25,125 nt of DNA from Methanobacteriota archaeon. Lineage in GTDB: Archaea > Methanobacteriota > Methanobacteria > Methanobacteriales > Methanobacteriaceae. The stretch covers positions 1 through 25,125 of the forward strand of contig JAEZRD010000058.1 of assembly GCA_023440975.1 (NCBI GenBank). The letters run 5' to 3'. The notes beneath the pieces are model-generated. The model was not told the origin of the DNA and made no database searches. It saw only the letters and a program-made list of their open reading frames with translations. The translations under genes were made by a program, and so were the position numbers. Numbering within the stretch: position 1 is the first letter of the stretch; each line of letters begins with the position of its first letter. Below are positions 15,317 to 23,799 of the stretch, piece by piece.

Positions 15317-16888
15317 ATGAAAGTGCTTGTTGCAGATGCAATAAATGAAAAGGGAATAGCTAAATTAGAAAAAGATATGGATGTTGTTGTTGATACAACT
15401 ATTTCTCCAGAAGATTTATTAGCTACAATTAAAGATTATGATGGAATTATTGTTAGAAGCAGAACTAAAGTAACTAAAGATGTTATTGAAGCTGCAGATA
15501 ATTTAAAAATTATTGCTAGAGCTGGTGTTGGTGTAGACAACATTGATCTTGATGCTGCTACTGAAAAAGGAATTATGGTAGTTAATTCCCCTGAATCAAC
15601 TAGTATAACTGTTGCTGAACATACTATGGGTTTATTATTAGCTATGGCTCGTAAATTAACTATTGCTGATAAATCTGTTAAAGATAATAAATGGGAAAAG
15701 AAAAAATTCATGGGTGTTGAACTTAGAGGTAAAACTTTAGGTGTTATTGGAATGGGAAGAATTGGTTCTCAAGTTGTAAATCGTTGTAAAGCATTTGAAA
15801 TGGATGCAATAGTATACGACCCTTATTTACCTGATGAAGTTGCTGAGCAAATGGGTGTTAAATTAACTGATTTGAATACTGTTCTTAAAAATGCTGATTT
15901 TATAACAATACATGTTCCTTTAACTGAAGAAACTAAACATTCTATTAGTGATGATCAATTTGAAATTATGAAAGAAAGTGCATTCATAGTTAATTGTGCT
16001 CGTGGAGGAATTATTGACGAAGAAGCATTATATACTGCTTTAAGTGAAAATAAAATTGGTGGAGCAGCATTAGATGTATATGAAAATGAACCTCCTAAAG
16101 ATAATAAATTAATTACTTTAGACAATATTGTTTTAACTCCACATATAGCTGCATCAACTAAAGAAGCTCAAAGAGATGCTGCAATTATTGTTGCTGACGA
16201 AATTATTGATTTAAATAATGGTAAAGCTCCTAAAAATGTTTTAAATTTACCTAGAATCGATAATAAACTCAAAAATGAACTTAAACCATACATTGAAGTA
16301 TGTCAAAGATTAGGAAGTTTTGTTTCCCAATCATTACAAGGAAAACTAAAAGAAGTGGAAATAATATACTGTGGAGAATTAGAAAAACTTCAAAATCAAG
16401 ATATTCTTGGTAGAGCAGTTTTAGAAGGTATCCTTAACCCAATATTAACTAGTCCTGTTAATGCAGTTAATGCATTAAACATAGCAAAAGCTAGAGGAAT
16501 AAAAATTACTGAAGGTAAAACTGATGATGCTAAAGGTTACGATTCATTAGTTAAAGTTCGAGCTAAAAGTGCTACAGATAATTTTTCAGCAGAAGGAACT
16601 TTTATTCATGAACCTAAAATTGTAAAAATCAACGAATATTGGGTAGATGTTAAACCTGCTGGAGACATGTTTATTGCAAAATATAAAGATGTTCCTGGAA
16701 CTATTGGATTAATTGGTACTAAATTAGGAGAACATGATGTTAATGTTGGTATAATGCAAGTCGGTAGAGATATTGCAGGCGGAGAAGCTATTATGATTTT
16801 AACATTAGATCATCCTGTACCAGATAATGTACTAAAAGAAATGATTGATTTAGATTATGTATTCGATGCTACTAAACTAAAATTATAG
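15317..16888 (+). CDS. serA: D-3-phosphoglycerate dehydrogenase
   Basis: SerA oxidises 3-phosphoglycerate to 3-phosphohydroxypyruvate, the first step of serine synthesis, in the cytoplasm. The 523-aa protein has the substrate domain (about 1-98 and 290-310), the NAD-binding domain with GVIGMGRIG (142-150), catalytic R229 (NCARGG), E258 (VYENEP) and H276 (LTPHIAAS), an intervening domain (about 315-445), and a C-terminal ACT domain starting near MFIAKYKDVPGTIGLIGTKL (about 452-523). The long form with ACT suggests feedback control by serine. The ATG follows an AGAAGG ribosome binding site by nine bases. The gene is alone on its strand and ends at the hairpin at 16942-16967. Confidence 0.97.
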   Translation: MKVLVADAINEKGIAKLEKDMDVVVDTTISPEDLLATIKDYDGIIVRSRTKVTKDVIEAADNLKIIARAGVGVDNIDLDAATEKGIMVVNSPESTSITVAEHTMGLLLAMARKLTIADKSVKDNKWEKKKFMGVELRGKTLGVIGMGRIGSQVVNRCKAFEMDAIVYDPYLPDEVAEQMGVKLTDLNTVLKNADFITIHVPLTEETKHSISDDQFEIMKESAFIVNCARGGIIDEEALYTALSENKIGGAALDVYENEPPKDNKLITLDNIVLTPHIAASTKEAQRDAAIIVADEIIDLNNGKAPKNVLNLPRIDNKLKNELKPYIEVCQRLGSFVSQSLQGKLKEVEIIYCGELEKLQNQDILGRAVLEGILNPILTSPVNAVNALNIAKARGIKITEGKTDDAKGYDSLVKVRAKSATDNFSAEGTFIHEPKIVKINEYWVDVKPAGDMFIAKYKDVPGTIGLIGTKLGEHDVNVGIMQVGRDIAGGEAIMILTLDHPVPDNVLKEMIDLDYVFDATKLKL

Positions 16889-16941
16889 TTTAACTAGCAA
16901 TTCTTTTTTTTAATTTTAAAAATAGTTTAAATTATTATTTT

Positions 16942-16970
16942 AAAGATTCTAATTTTTTAGAATCTTTTTT
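16942..16970. terminator. Hairpin terminator between serA and the JAMM gene
   Basis: Perfect 11-base arms, AAAGATTCTAA (16942-16952) and TTAGAATCTTT (16957-16967), enclose four T and are followed on the plus strand by more T residues. It lies in the 80-bp gap between two convergent genes, directly after the stop of the minus-strand gene as read in the opposite sense. It would serve serA best; on the minus strand the following sequence is AT-rich without a clean T-run. Confidence 0.65.
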
Positions 16971-17616
16971 AACTTTTATTATAATTTTCATTTTCTAATT
17001 TTGCAACATCAATATAAACATATTTTTGATGATTGGCTTTGGCTTCTTCATATTTTTCCATAAATTCATTGTAAGCCTTTGTATTCTCTTCCTCTGATTC
17101 ATCATAATCTTCAGAAAATCCATGACCAATTTCATCCTGTAATTCTTGTAAATCATCTAACATTGCATCACGATTCTTATTTTCAAATTCACCTATAGTA
17201 AAATCTGCATCATCCCCATATGCATCATATGCACAGAAGGTGGAAATTTGATAAGGCAAACATATTATCATGTGAAATAAACCATGTTTACTAAATGTCA
17301 TTAAGTCTGCATCACTAGGTTCTGCACTTGGTCCAGGGTGAGAATGAACAGTCCCCCATATTTTTTGGGTAGGTGGCATGAGTCCTTCATTAAATGTTGC
17401 TCCGGTATTTGATGTTTCTCCAGGTAAGAATAATAGACTATCTAAAATAAGTTTATTATCTCGCACATTACCATCAAAAAATGCTAAAAATTCATTAGGA
17501 TAAGATTCTTTTGCATAATATATTACAGAATCAATCACTCTTTTATCTATACAAACTTCATCAAATGTCCGTTTGTCATTGTTTAATACTTTTGAAATAA
17601 TTTTATTGAATACCAT
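16969..17616 (-). CDS. JAMM/MPN+ metalloprotease-like protein
   Basis: The 215-aa protein contains a complete JAMM motif: E42 (PNEFLAFFDG), then H91-S-H93 followed at the correct spacing by S101 and D104 (VHSHPGPSAEPSDADLMTF). JAMM proteins are zinc isopeptidases; archaeal members remove ubiquitin-like SAMP tags or process related small proteins, so a desampylase-like role is possible but not shown. After the domain (about residues 20-140) comes an acidic, probably helical tail (about 150-215) unusual for minimal archaeal JAMM proteins. The start has a full GGAGGT ribosome binding site. It is the last gene of a run with thg1 (33 bases before) and nadX. Confidence 0.88.
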   Translation of the reverse strand: MVFNKIISKVLNNDKRTFDEVCIDKRVIDSVIYYAKESYPNEFLAFFDGNVRDNKLILDSLLFLPGETSNTGATFNEGLMPPTQKIWGTVHSHPGPSAEPSDADLMTFSKHGLFHMIICLPYQISTFCAYDAYGDDADFTIGEFENKNRDAMLDDLQELQDEIGHGFSEDYDESEEENTKAYNEFMEKYEEAKANHQKYVYIDVAKLENENYNKS

Positions 17617-17649
17617 AAATATTATACCTCCATTATAATGATATTTAGT

Positions 17650-18384
17650 TTAATCTTCTTTAAATAATTCTTTAAAAAATTCCTGTGAAAATATTTCTAA
17701 TTCGTAGTCAGCATATAAATAGTTTCTATATGAAATTGTTGTTTGATTAGTTTTTGGATTAAAACCATTTATTTTCTTATTTTTTTTATATAATCCTATT
17801 CCTCTTTTTTTCCAAGTTGAAACATCATTTAAATTTAAACCTTTATTAAATAATAGATTATGAATGTCTTTAGATTTAAGTCCTTTAATTTTTTCATTTG
17901 CTTCAATATTAGAGTATTGTTTTTTTAAAGCCCAAATACCATAGCCATTTACACAGTTTCTCCAAGCTTCATCTTGTCGCCATTTAAAATAATTAGGAAT
18001 ATCTTCTTTAATCATAGGAATTATACGAGAATCAAAAGATACTAAAGGATATTTTTCAAGGGCGAAATAATTATCTAAATGATTAATTAATGAACTGGTG
18101 GCTAAACTTGAAAAAACTGAATTTAATTTTTCAATTCTTCCTGAAAAAGGAATTTCTGATAATAGAATGTTAATTTCATCTGAAAAAGTATAAATAAACT
18201 TAGGAGAAAATTCATTAAATAAATCAGTACTAACATCAACCATTAATTTTGAAAAATTTAAATCATATGGTTTTTTTAAGTCTAATTTATTAGCTAAATT
18301 ATGAAAGCTACGTCCATCTAATCTTAAAACAATACTAGATCCTTTTGGAACTTTGAGATTAGAATAAATTTCATAATCTTTCAA
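17650..18384 (-). CDS. thg1: tRNA(His) guanylyltransferase, probable TTG start
   Basis: Thg1 adds nucleotides in the 3'-5' direction, in particular the G-1 of tRNA(His); archaeal members can also repair tRNA 5' ends. The polymerase-like metal site is visible in VLRLDGRSFH and YTFSDEIN (D23 and D69, with G24 and E70, from the chosen start). Other family blocks are FSSLATSSL and YFKWRQDEAWRNCVNGYG, the HINR-like region being NCVNGYG. GTG 18391-18393 is inside AGGTGA (18390-18395), which serves as the ribosome binding site; five bases later TTG (18382-18384) starts MKDYEIYSNLKVP, a normal family N-terminus, so I choose TTG (244 aa). It lies 31 bases after nadX and 33 bases before the JAMM gene. 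Confidence 0.93.
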   Translation of the reverse strand: MKDYEIYSNLKVPKGSSIVLRLDGRSFHNLANKLDLKKPYDLNFSKLMVDVSTDLFNEFSPKFIYTFSDEINILLSEIPFSGRIEKLNSVFSSLATSSLINHLDNYFALEKYPLVSFDSRIIPMIKEDIPNYFKWRQDEAWRNCVNGYGIWALKKQYSNIEANEKIKGLKSKDIHNLLFNKGLNLNDVSTWKKRGIGLYKKNKKINGFNPKTNQTTISYRNYLYADYELEIFSQEFFKELFKED

Positions 18385-18415
18385 TGTTTTCACCTAAATT
18401 ATTTTGATTAAAATT

Positions 18416-19180
18416 TTATGTTCCACTAACTAATGTATCATTGAAACTTTTTAACAATTTTATTGCAGAAAAAGCGGCTAACATACTAGTTTTTGGATTA
18501 TTTGTGCATGGTAAATTTTCACATGTAGTTGTGAATTTACCAAAGTCCCCGATTACTATTACTTCATGGACATTTCTGTTGACTTTTGGATCCACAATTA
18601 TTTTTACATCTATATCCCTATTACATGCTAAACTTAAAGTTGCTGCAACATTAATATTGTATGGGAATTTTTTTACTGCTTCGGATGCTTTACCTTCAAA
18701 TAATATTTCTTCTTTATCTACATTTTTTCCTAAAGATCTTGGGGATTTTCTTGTAGTGAGTTTAGCTTCTTTGATTTCTCCTATTGAAGCTGCTTTAATA
18801 CCATCTAAACCAAGGATTGCTCCAGAAGGAGTGTAAATTTTAGCATTATGATCTTTTGCAGCTTTTATCATTTGATTACGTAAGTTTTCATCCATTAAAG
18901 CACCTACACTCATTATCATCATACTTTTTCCATTGTTTAAAATAGTTAATGCATGTTGTTCTACTGAACTTGGTGATGCTGCTTCTAAAACTAAATCTAC
19001 ATTTTTTACTAGTTCATCTACACTTAATACTGCTATTCCATTTGCTATATCTGCTAGATTTTCTGCTCTTTCAATATCTCTGTCGTAAAAAAATTCTATG
19101 CTTATTTCTTTTTCAGTAGCAAGTATATTATTTACTATTAAGTTTGCTATAGCGCCACAACCTATTATTCCTACTTTCAT
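18416..19180 (-). CDS. nadX: L-aspartate dehydrogenase (NAD biosynthesis)
   Basis: The 254-aa protein has an N-terminal Rossmann fold (GIIGCGAIANLI, residues 4-15) and the family blocks LEAASPSSVEQHALTILNNGK, MIMSVGALMD, YTPSGAILGLDGIKAA and PYNINVAATLSLA. NadX oxidises aspartate to iminoaspartate, which quinolinate synthase (NadA) uses for NAD; in methanogens it takes the place of aspartate oxidase. NadA is not in this window. The ATG has a GTGAT ribosome binding site five bases before it. It is the first gene of the run nadX-thg1-JAMM; a shared role is not evident. Confidence 0.95.
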   Translation of the reverse strand: MKVGIIGCGAIANLIVNNILATEKEISIEFFYDRDIERAENLADIANGIAVLSVDELVKNVDLVLEAASPSSVEQHALTILNNGKSMMIMSVGALMDENLRNQMIKAAKDHNAKIYTPSGAILGLDGIKAASIGEIKEAKLTTRKSPRSLGKNVDKEEILFEGKASEAVKKFPYNINVAATLSLACNRDIDVKIIVDPKVNRNVHEVIVIGDFGKFTTTCENLPCTNNPKTSMLAAFSAIKLLKSFNDTLVSGT

Positions 19181-19348
19181 CTGTAATCACTTTTTAAAGA
19201 ATGTTTTTTCTTAATTTTTGGGTTTAATAAAAAAAGGTTTTGATTAAAAAAAATAATTGTTTTTAAATTAATTCAAATTTTACTTGATTGAAAATATTGA
19301 TTAATTATAAATATTTAAATTTTTAGAAAAAAAATAATTATTAATTTA

Positions 19349-19369
19349 AAAATCTCTTAATGAGATTTT
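19349..19369. terminator. Hairpin downstream of the PRC-barrel gene
   Basis: Eight-base arms, AAAATCTC (19349-19356) and GAGATTTT (19362-19369), enclose a five-base loop. On the minus strand the hairpin lies 35 bases after the PRC-barrel stop and is followed within 20 bases by a run of eight T. It is probably a terminator for that gene. Confidence 0.4.
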
Positions 19370-19403
19370 CAAATTTTGGATAATCTTAAAATAAAAAAAA
19401 TGT

Positions 19404-19823
19404 TTATTCTATTTTGTTTTTTATTTCGGATTGAAATTCATGCTCAGATACAGGAGCTTTAGGTGCTTCTGCTTTAGGTGCTTCTACATTTGGAGCTGTT
19501 GCAACTTTTTGAGGTTTTGGTTTTTGAATTAGATCTTGTGGATCTATTAACATTATATCCCCAATTGCTTTTACTTTATCATAACTTACATCAAGTAAAC
19601 CTTCTTTGTAGTTTTGAACACCTTCTTCTTCTGGAACAAATTTTAATCCACTAGAAAAGATTTCTCTAATACCCACATTTTTCTTTTCTGGTTCTAATGC
19701 TCTTACTCGTAATTTAGATATAGTTCCATATTTAATATTAAGTACTACATCTGCCACTCTTCCCACGTATTGTCCTGCAATAGTATATATATCTAAATCG
19801 TATAGACTGGAAACTTCTACCAT
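19404..19823 (-). CDS. PRC-barrel domain protein with Pro/Ala/Glu/Lys tail
   Basis: The first 98 residues form a PRC-barrel domain (VSSLYDLDIYTIAGQYVGRVADVVLN with the typical G-x-x-V-G-x-V core, then ISKLRVRALE and IGDIMLIDP). PRC-barrels bind proteins or RNA in varied systems, including RimM and the archaeal CdvA cell-division protein; the role here is unknown. A tail of about 40 residues follows, with near-repeats APNVEAPKAEAPKAPVSE, which looks unstructured and could be a linker or docking segment. No membrane helix is present. The ATG has a GGTGA ribosome binding site four bases upstream. It is a single-gene unit divergent from the tRNA-binding protein gene. Confidence 0.88.
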   Translation of the reverse strand: MVEVSSLYDLDIYTIAGQYVGRVADVVLNIKYGTISKLRVRALEPEKKNVGIREIFSSGLKFVPEEEGVQNYKEGLLDVSYDKVKAIGDIMLIDPQDLIQKPKPQKVATAPNVEAPKAEAPKAPVSEHEFQSEIKNKIE

Positions 19824-20255
19824 TATTTCACCATCATATTAATTATTTAAATGTAATCTTAATTTTAGAATTAGCTAAAATAAACATACTGCCCCTATTA
19901 TAATTATATTGTTTTTAAAAAAGGATTCATATAATTTAATACCCAATTAAAATTATAGACAATATAAATTATAGCTAAATTTTAAGTAATATATTATTTT
20001 TTTTTATTAGTATAAAAAGTTTGTGTAAATAGTCTATTAAAATTAAAATAGTATTAATTATTGTTAAAATTAAAGTATAAAAAGAAATATTAAGATGAAT
20101 TACTTCTTAAAGCATTATTAAAAATTTTAAAATGGAATTTTAGTAAATATTAATTAAAATAAAAATTTAAATTAAATTTAAATTATAATATAACTAATAT
20201 AATAATTAATTACTTTTTTATTAAATTAACAACATTATTAAATGGAGAGATATTA
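19824..20255. other. Gene-free 432-bp AT-rich region between divergent genes
   Basis: No protein or RNA gene is supported here. It contains several AT-only stretches, including repeated AAATTTAAATTAAATTTAAATT-like sequence near 20163-20183. A TATA-like TTATAATATAA near 20182-20192 could serve the plus-strand gene. The length is more than simple divergent promoters need, but I see no structured RNA in it. Confidence 0.5.
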
Positions 20256-20984
20256 ATGTGGGATACATCTAAAGATTATAGAATATTAATTGCCCAAAAA
20301 TCAAAGGAATTATTTATAAGAACTGTTCAAACTGGAGCATTTAGAGGACATTGGAACAAGAAAATGGCTTTGGAATCTGCTAATAATATGGATGCTGATT
20401 TTCAATCATTATTATACTCTTATTTAGAAGGAGAAGAATTAGCTAATTCTCCAGATGTTGATAAATTGGAAGAGCAAGCTAAATATGTAATTAAATATTT
20501 GGGTGGTGAAGAATGGAATCATATATTCTTAAATAAGGCACCTAAAGAAGAACGTGAAAAAACAGAGGAAAATATAGCTAAAGTTCAGTTTTTTTTAAAT
20601 ACCATTTTAGGATTACGTAAAAGATTATCTTTTGGCCCAATTAATGATCCTATTATAGGAATAGATATTATAGTTGGGGAAATAATGAGTGTTAGTAAGC
20701 ATCCTCAAGCAGACGCTTTAATGATTTGTAATGTTAACCTTAAAAAAAGAGCGATTACTGTAGTAACTAATAATCTTGATGTTAAAGAAGGAAATCATGT
20801 TGGTGTGGCATTGCTTCCTCCTCAAACATTTATGGATATTGCTAGTGAAGGAATGTTTTTAGGTGTGAATGGTGTTGTTTTAAAAGATGTTGAAGGAGAA
20901 TTGGGAGAAATGCCCAAAGGCATACCCATGGAATCATTAAATGATACAAGAAATCTTATTGAAGGATTTATCCAAAAAAAATAA
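20256..20984 (+). CDS. tRNA-binding OB-fold domain protein
   Basis: The C-terminal part (about residues 135-242) is a tRNA-binding domain of the EMAP-II/Arc1p/CsaA type: GIDIIVGEIMSVSKHPQADAL, then LKKRAITVVTNNLDVKEGNHVGVALLPPQTF. Such domains bind tRNA without strong sequence choice and usually assist a synthetase. The N-terminal part (about 1-125) is helical and of no family I recognise; it contains KMALESANNMDADFQSLLYS and a Glu/Lys-rich segment (94-110). It is a stand-alone protein, not fused to a synthetase; a partner such as methionyl- or phenylalanyl-tRNA synthetase is conjecture. The ATG has a TGGAG ribosome binding site. Confidence 0.87.
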   Translation: MWDTSKDYRILIAQKSKELFIRTVQTGAFRGHWNKKMALESANNMDADFQSLLYSYLEGEELANSPDVDKLEEQAKYVIKYLGGEEWNHIFLNKAPKEEREKTEENIAKVQFFLNTILGLRKRLSFGPINDPIIGIDIIVGEIMSVSKHPQADALMICNVNLKKRAITVVTNNLDVKEGNHVGVALLPPQTFMDIASEGMFLGVNGVVLKDVEGELGEMPKGIPMESLNDTRNLIEGFIQKK

Positions 20985-21026
20985 GATTAGAAAGATTTAA
21001 TATTTTTATATCTCTCTAATTTTAAA

Positions 21027-21060
21027 AATATCCCATTTTTCATTTTGGGATTTATTTCTT
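21027..21060 (+). terminator. Weak hairpin and T-rich stretch after the tRNA-binding protein gene
   Basis: ATCCCA (21030-21035, read with its flank) pairs with TGGGAT (21046-21051) across a ten-base T-rich loop, followed by TTATTTCTTTTATAT. It stands 43 bases after the stop codon. The stem is short, so this is a tentative terminator. Confidence 0.35.
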
Positions 21061-21154
21061 TTATATAATTTTTAAAGTCCTCAAATTTTGTTTAATTTGG
21101 GGAAAAATATTATGAATACTTTGAACTATTTACTTTAACATTTAAACATTCTTA

Positions 21155-22567
21155 TTATCTTAAATTAAACCCAATTAATTTGGATTTGCTCATTTCTTCT
21201 ACTGCATATTTAATTCCTTCTTTCCCCAAACCACTAGATTTAAATCCTCCAAATGGCATATTATCTGTCCTAAATGTAGATTGTTTATTTATCCATACTG
21301 TTCCAGACTCTATTTCATTTGCACATCTAAGACCATAATGCATATTTTCTGTAAATACTCCAGATTGTAATCCATATCGAGTATTGTTTGCAGTTTTTAT
21401 TGCTTCATCAATATTATTTACTCTAATAATTGGTGCTACTGGTCCAAAAGTTTCATTTGCTACAACATCCATTTCCATATTAACATTATCTAAGACAGTA
21501 GGTTGATAAAAAGTATTTTTACGTTTTCCTCCAGTTAATAATTCTGCTCCATCAGATATTGCATTGTTTACTGTTTCTTCCACATTTTTTGCAGCATTTT
21601 CATCTATTAATGGTCCAATATCATTTTTTTCATCCATTGGATTTCCCATTTTTAGTTCTTCTGTTTTCTTAACTAATAAATCTATAAATTCATCTGCTAT
21701 AGAATTATCTATTATTAAACGTTTAACTCCCATACATACTTGTCCAGAGTATAAATATGCACCATTTACTGCTCCTTGGACAGCTTTTTCAATATCTGCA
21801 TCTTTAAGCACTATTAAAGGATCATTTCCTCCGAGTTCTAAGGTTATTTTTTTCATTCCTGCACGGGAAGATATGAATAAACCTGTTGCTACACTTCCAG
21901 TAAATGATATTTTGTCAATTCCTTCATTAGTTACTAATGCATCACCAATTTCGCCACCCATTCCTGTGACTGTGTTAATTACACCTGCAGGAAATTCTTG
22001 AGCTATTATTTCTGCCATTTTAAGACCTGCAAGTGGTGCTTCCATACTAGGTTTAAATACAATAGTATTTTTTGCAGCTATTGCTGGTGCTATTTTATGA
22101 ATAGCTAAATTAACAGGATAATTAAATGGAGTAATTGCAGCCACTACACCTAAAGGGATTTTTTGAGTGAATGCAAAAAATCCTTTTCCTCCTAAACCTG
22201 CGTCTAAAGGTACTGATTCCCCATAAATTCTTTTAGCCTCTTCAGCTGATAATTTTAAAGTATCTACAGATCTATCCATCTCTCCTAGAGATTGTTTTAT
22301 TGGTTTTCCTGTTTCAAGAGTTATAAGTTTTGCAAATTCTTCTTTTTCTTTTTTTAAATTTTCAAAGGCAGTGTATAAATTTTCAGAGACTTTACGTGCA
22401 GACATATCTGTTAAACTTTTTTTAGCATTATTAGCTGATTTCACTGCTTTTTTAACTTCATTCCTATTTGCAATAGGCACAGTATCTACTACTTCTCCAT
22501 TATAAGGGTTTAAAATATTTTTATGTTCCTCTTTATCTAAATATTCCCCATTAATTAACATTTTCAT
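21155..22567 (-). CDS. cofA: Lactaldehyde dehydrogenase-like aldehyde dehydrogenase
   Basis: The protein is an NAD(P)-dependent aldehyde dehydrogenase close to the methanogen lactaldehyde dehydrogenase (CofA), which makes lactate for coenzyme F420. Active-site residues from the chosen start (470 aa) are N149 (TPFNYPV), K172 (VFKPS), E244 (ITLELGG) and the nucleophile C278 (YSGQVCMG). The same family includes non-phosphorylating glyceraldehyde-3-phosphate and succinate semialdehyde dehydrogenases, so the substrate is less sure than the reaction. I start at ATG 22565-22567, preceded by GAAGGT at good spacing; the frame stays open to 22621, but that would overlap the upstream gene. It begins 28 bases after the M24 peptidase stop and is probably co-transcribed with it. 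Confidence 0.85.
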   Translation of the reverse strand: MKMLINGEYLDKEEHKNILNPYNGEVVDTVPIANRNEVKKAVKSANNAKKSLTDMSARKVSENLYTAFENLKKEKEEFAKLITLETGKPIKQSLGEMDRSVDTLKLSAEEAKRIYGESVPLDAGLGGKGFFAFTQKIPLGVVAAITPFNYPVNLAIHKIAPAIAAKNTIVFKPSMEAPLAGLKMAEIIAQEFPAGVINTVTGMGGEIGDALVTNEGIDKISFTGSVATGLFISSRAGMKKITLELGGNDPLIVLKDADIEKAVQGAVNGAYLYSGQVCMGVKRLIIDNSIADEFIDLLVKKTEELKMGNPMDEKNDIGPLIDENAAKNVEETVNNAISDGAELLTGGKRKNTFYQPTVLDNVNMEMDVVANETFGPVAPIIRVNNIDEAIKTANNTRYGLQSGVFTENMHYGLRCANEIESGTVWINKQSTFRTDNMPFGGFKSSGLGKEGIKYAVEEMSKSKLIGFNLR

Positions 22568-22595
22568 TTTTAAAACCTTCAAATTGTGAATTTTT

Positions 22596-23633
22596 TTATA
22601 ATTTTTGTGGTAAGTTTCCAATTATTTTTCCTTTATTATCTACTAAAATAGTATCTTCTATTCTAACTCCAAAATCTCCCTCTAAATATATTCCAGGTTC
22701 AACTGTAACTACCATATTATTCTCTAATATAGTGTGATCATTAGGAGACAATGTTGGTTTTTCATGAATATCTAAACCTAAACTATGACCAGTGGTATGG
22801 ATAAATTTATCACCATATCCATAATCAGTTATGATATCTCTTGCAACTGCATCAATTTCAGATCCATCAATACCTGGTTTAATTGCTTCAATAGCTTTAT
22901 CATGTGCTTCTAATACTATTTCAAATATTTCTTGTTGTTTTTCCGTAGATGGATAAGTTCTTGTTGTATCAGAGCAGTATCCATTATATTTACATCCATA
23001 ATCTATTAATATATGAGAATCCATTTGTTTTGGCCCTACAACAGCATGAGGTAAACTACTATTTGGACCAGTAGCTACAATAGTATCAAAGGATTCAACT
23101 TCAGCACCATTTTTTCTCATTAGATAACCAAGTTCATATGCAGTTTCCCATTCACTCATATTTTTTTCTTGTTTAGCTCTTGGGTCTAATTCAAGGAGAG
23201 ATGTATGTGCAATATCCATAGCCATGCTTATTTTTTTTATTTCCTCTGAAGATTTAATTACTCTTTCTTCTTCCACAAAATGCTCGATATTTAAATTTAA
23301 ATCATTATTAAGTTTAGTGAAAGTATCTGCAATTAAATTATATTCTATTGCAAATTTACTTAATCCTTCTTCCTTAAAAATTTTCTTTAATTCATTATAT
23401 GATTCAAATTTCTTAATTTCAATTGAGCTAGTTTTATTTGCAATTTCCATATCCATTTCTGCTACATATATAATAGGATTTTCTTTTAAAACTGCAAATG
23501 CAAAACTTGTAGGTAAGTACCCTGAAATATATCTAATATTATTAAAATCTGTTAATAACATTCCATCATAATTGTTTTTTTCTAATTTTTTTACTAGATT
23601 ATTTATGTGAAATTCATTATCCTCTTTTGTCAT
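22596..23633 (-). CDS. pepQ: M24-family Xaa-Pro aminopeptidase
   Basis: The 345-aa protein has the two-domain creatinase/prolidase fold. The dinuclear metal ligands are all visible: D211 (LIDYGC), D222 (CSDTTRT), H283 (HTTGHSLGLDIHE), E312 (TVEPGIY) and E326 (RIEDTI). It should release the residue before proline from peptides (aminopeptidase P) or cleave Xaa-Pro dipeptides (prolidase); the sequence does not decide which. It has no signal peptide, so it is cytoplasmic. A GGAGG ribosome binding site stands about twelve bases before the ATG, a slightly long spacing. It heads a two-gene unit with the aldehyde dehydrogenase and is divergent from the YcaO gene. Confidence 0.9.
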   Translation of the reverse strand: MTKEDNEFHINNLVKKLEKNNYDGMLLTDFNNIRYISGYLPTSFAFAVLKENPIIYVAEMDMEIANKTSSIEIKKFESYNELKKIFKEEGLSKFAIEYNLIADTFTKLNNDLNLNIEHFVEEERVIKSSEEIKKISMAMDIAHTSLLELDPRAKQEKNMSEWETAYELGYLMRKNGAEVESFDTIVATGPNSSLPHAVVGPKQMDSHILIDYGCKYNGYCSDTTRTYPSTEKQQEIFEIVLEAHDKAIEAIKPGIDGSEIDAVARDIITDYGYGDKFIHTTGHSLGLDIHEKPTLSPNDHTILENNMVVTVEPGIYLEGDFGVRIEDTILVDNKGKIIGNLPQKL

Positions 23634-23799
23634 ACTACTTTTTTTCCTCCTTAAAATTTTAAAAATGTTATTTAATAATTTGATTTTATAATTTAATAAT
23701 TTTATTTAAATATTGATTTTTTTGTAAAAAATTATATTAACTGTAATATAACAATTATTATAATATAAGATATAATAAATTTTTTAAAAAGGAGTCATT

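Noticed and set aside
18441..18836. 131-codon plus-strand frame
   Set aside because: Antisense to nadX, whose motifs are unmistakable.
21564..22001. 145-codon plus-strand frame
   Set aside because: Antisense to the aldehyde dehydrogenase catalytic domain.
23224..23571. 115-codon plus-strand frame
   Set aside because: Antisense to the N-terminal half of the M24 peptidase.
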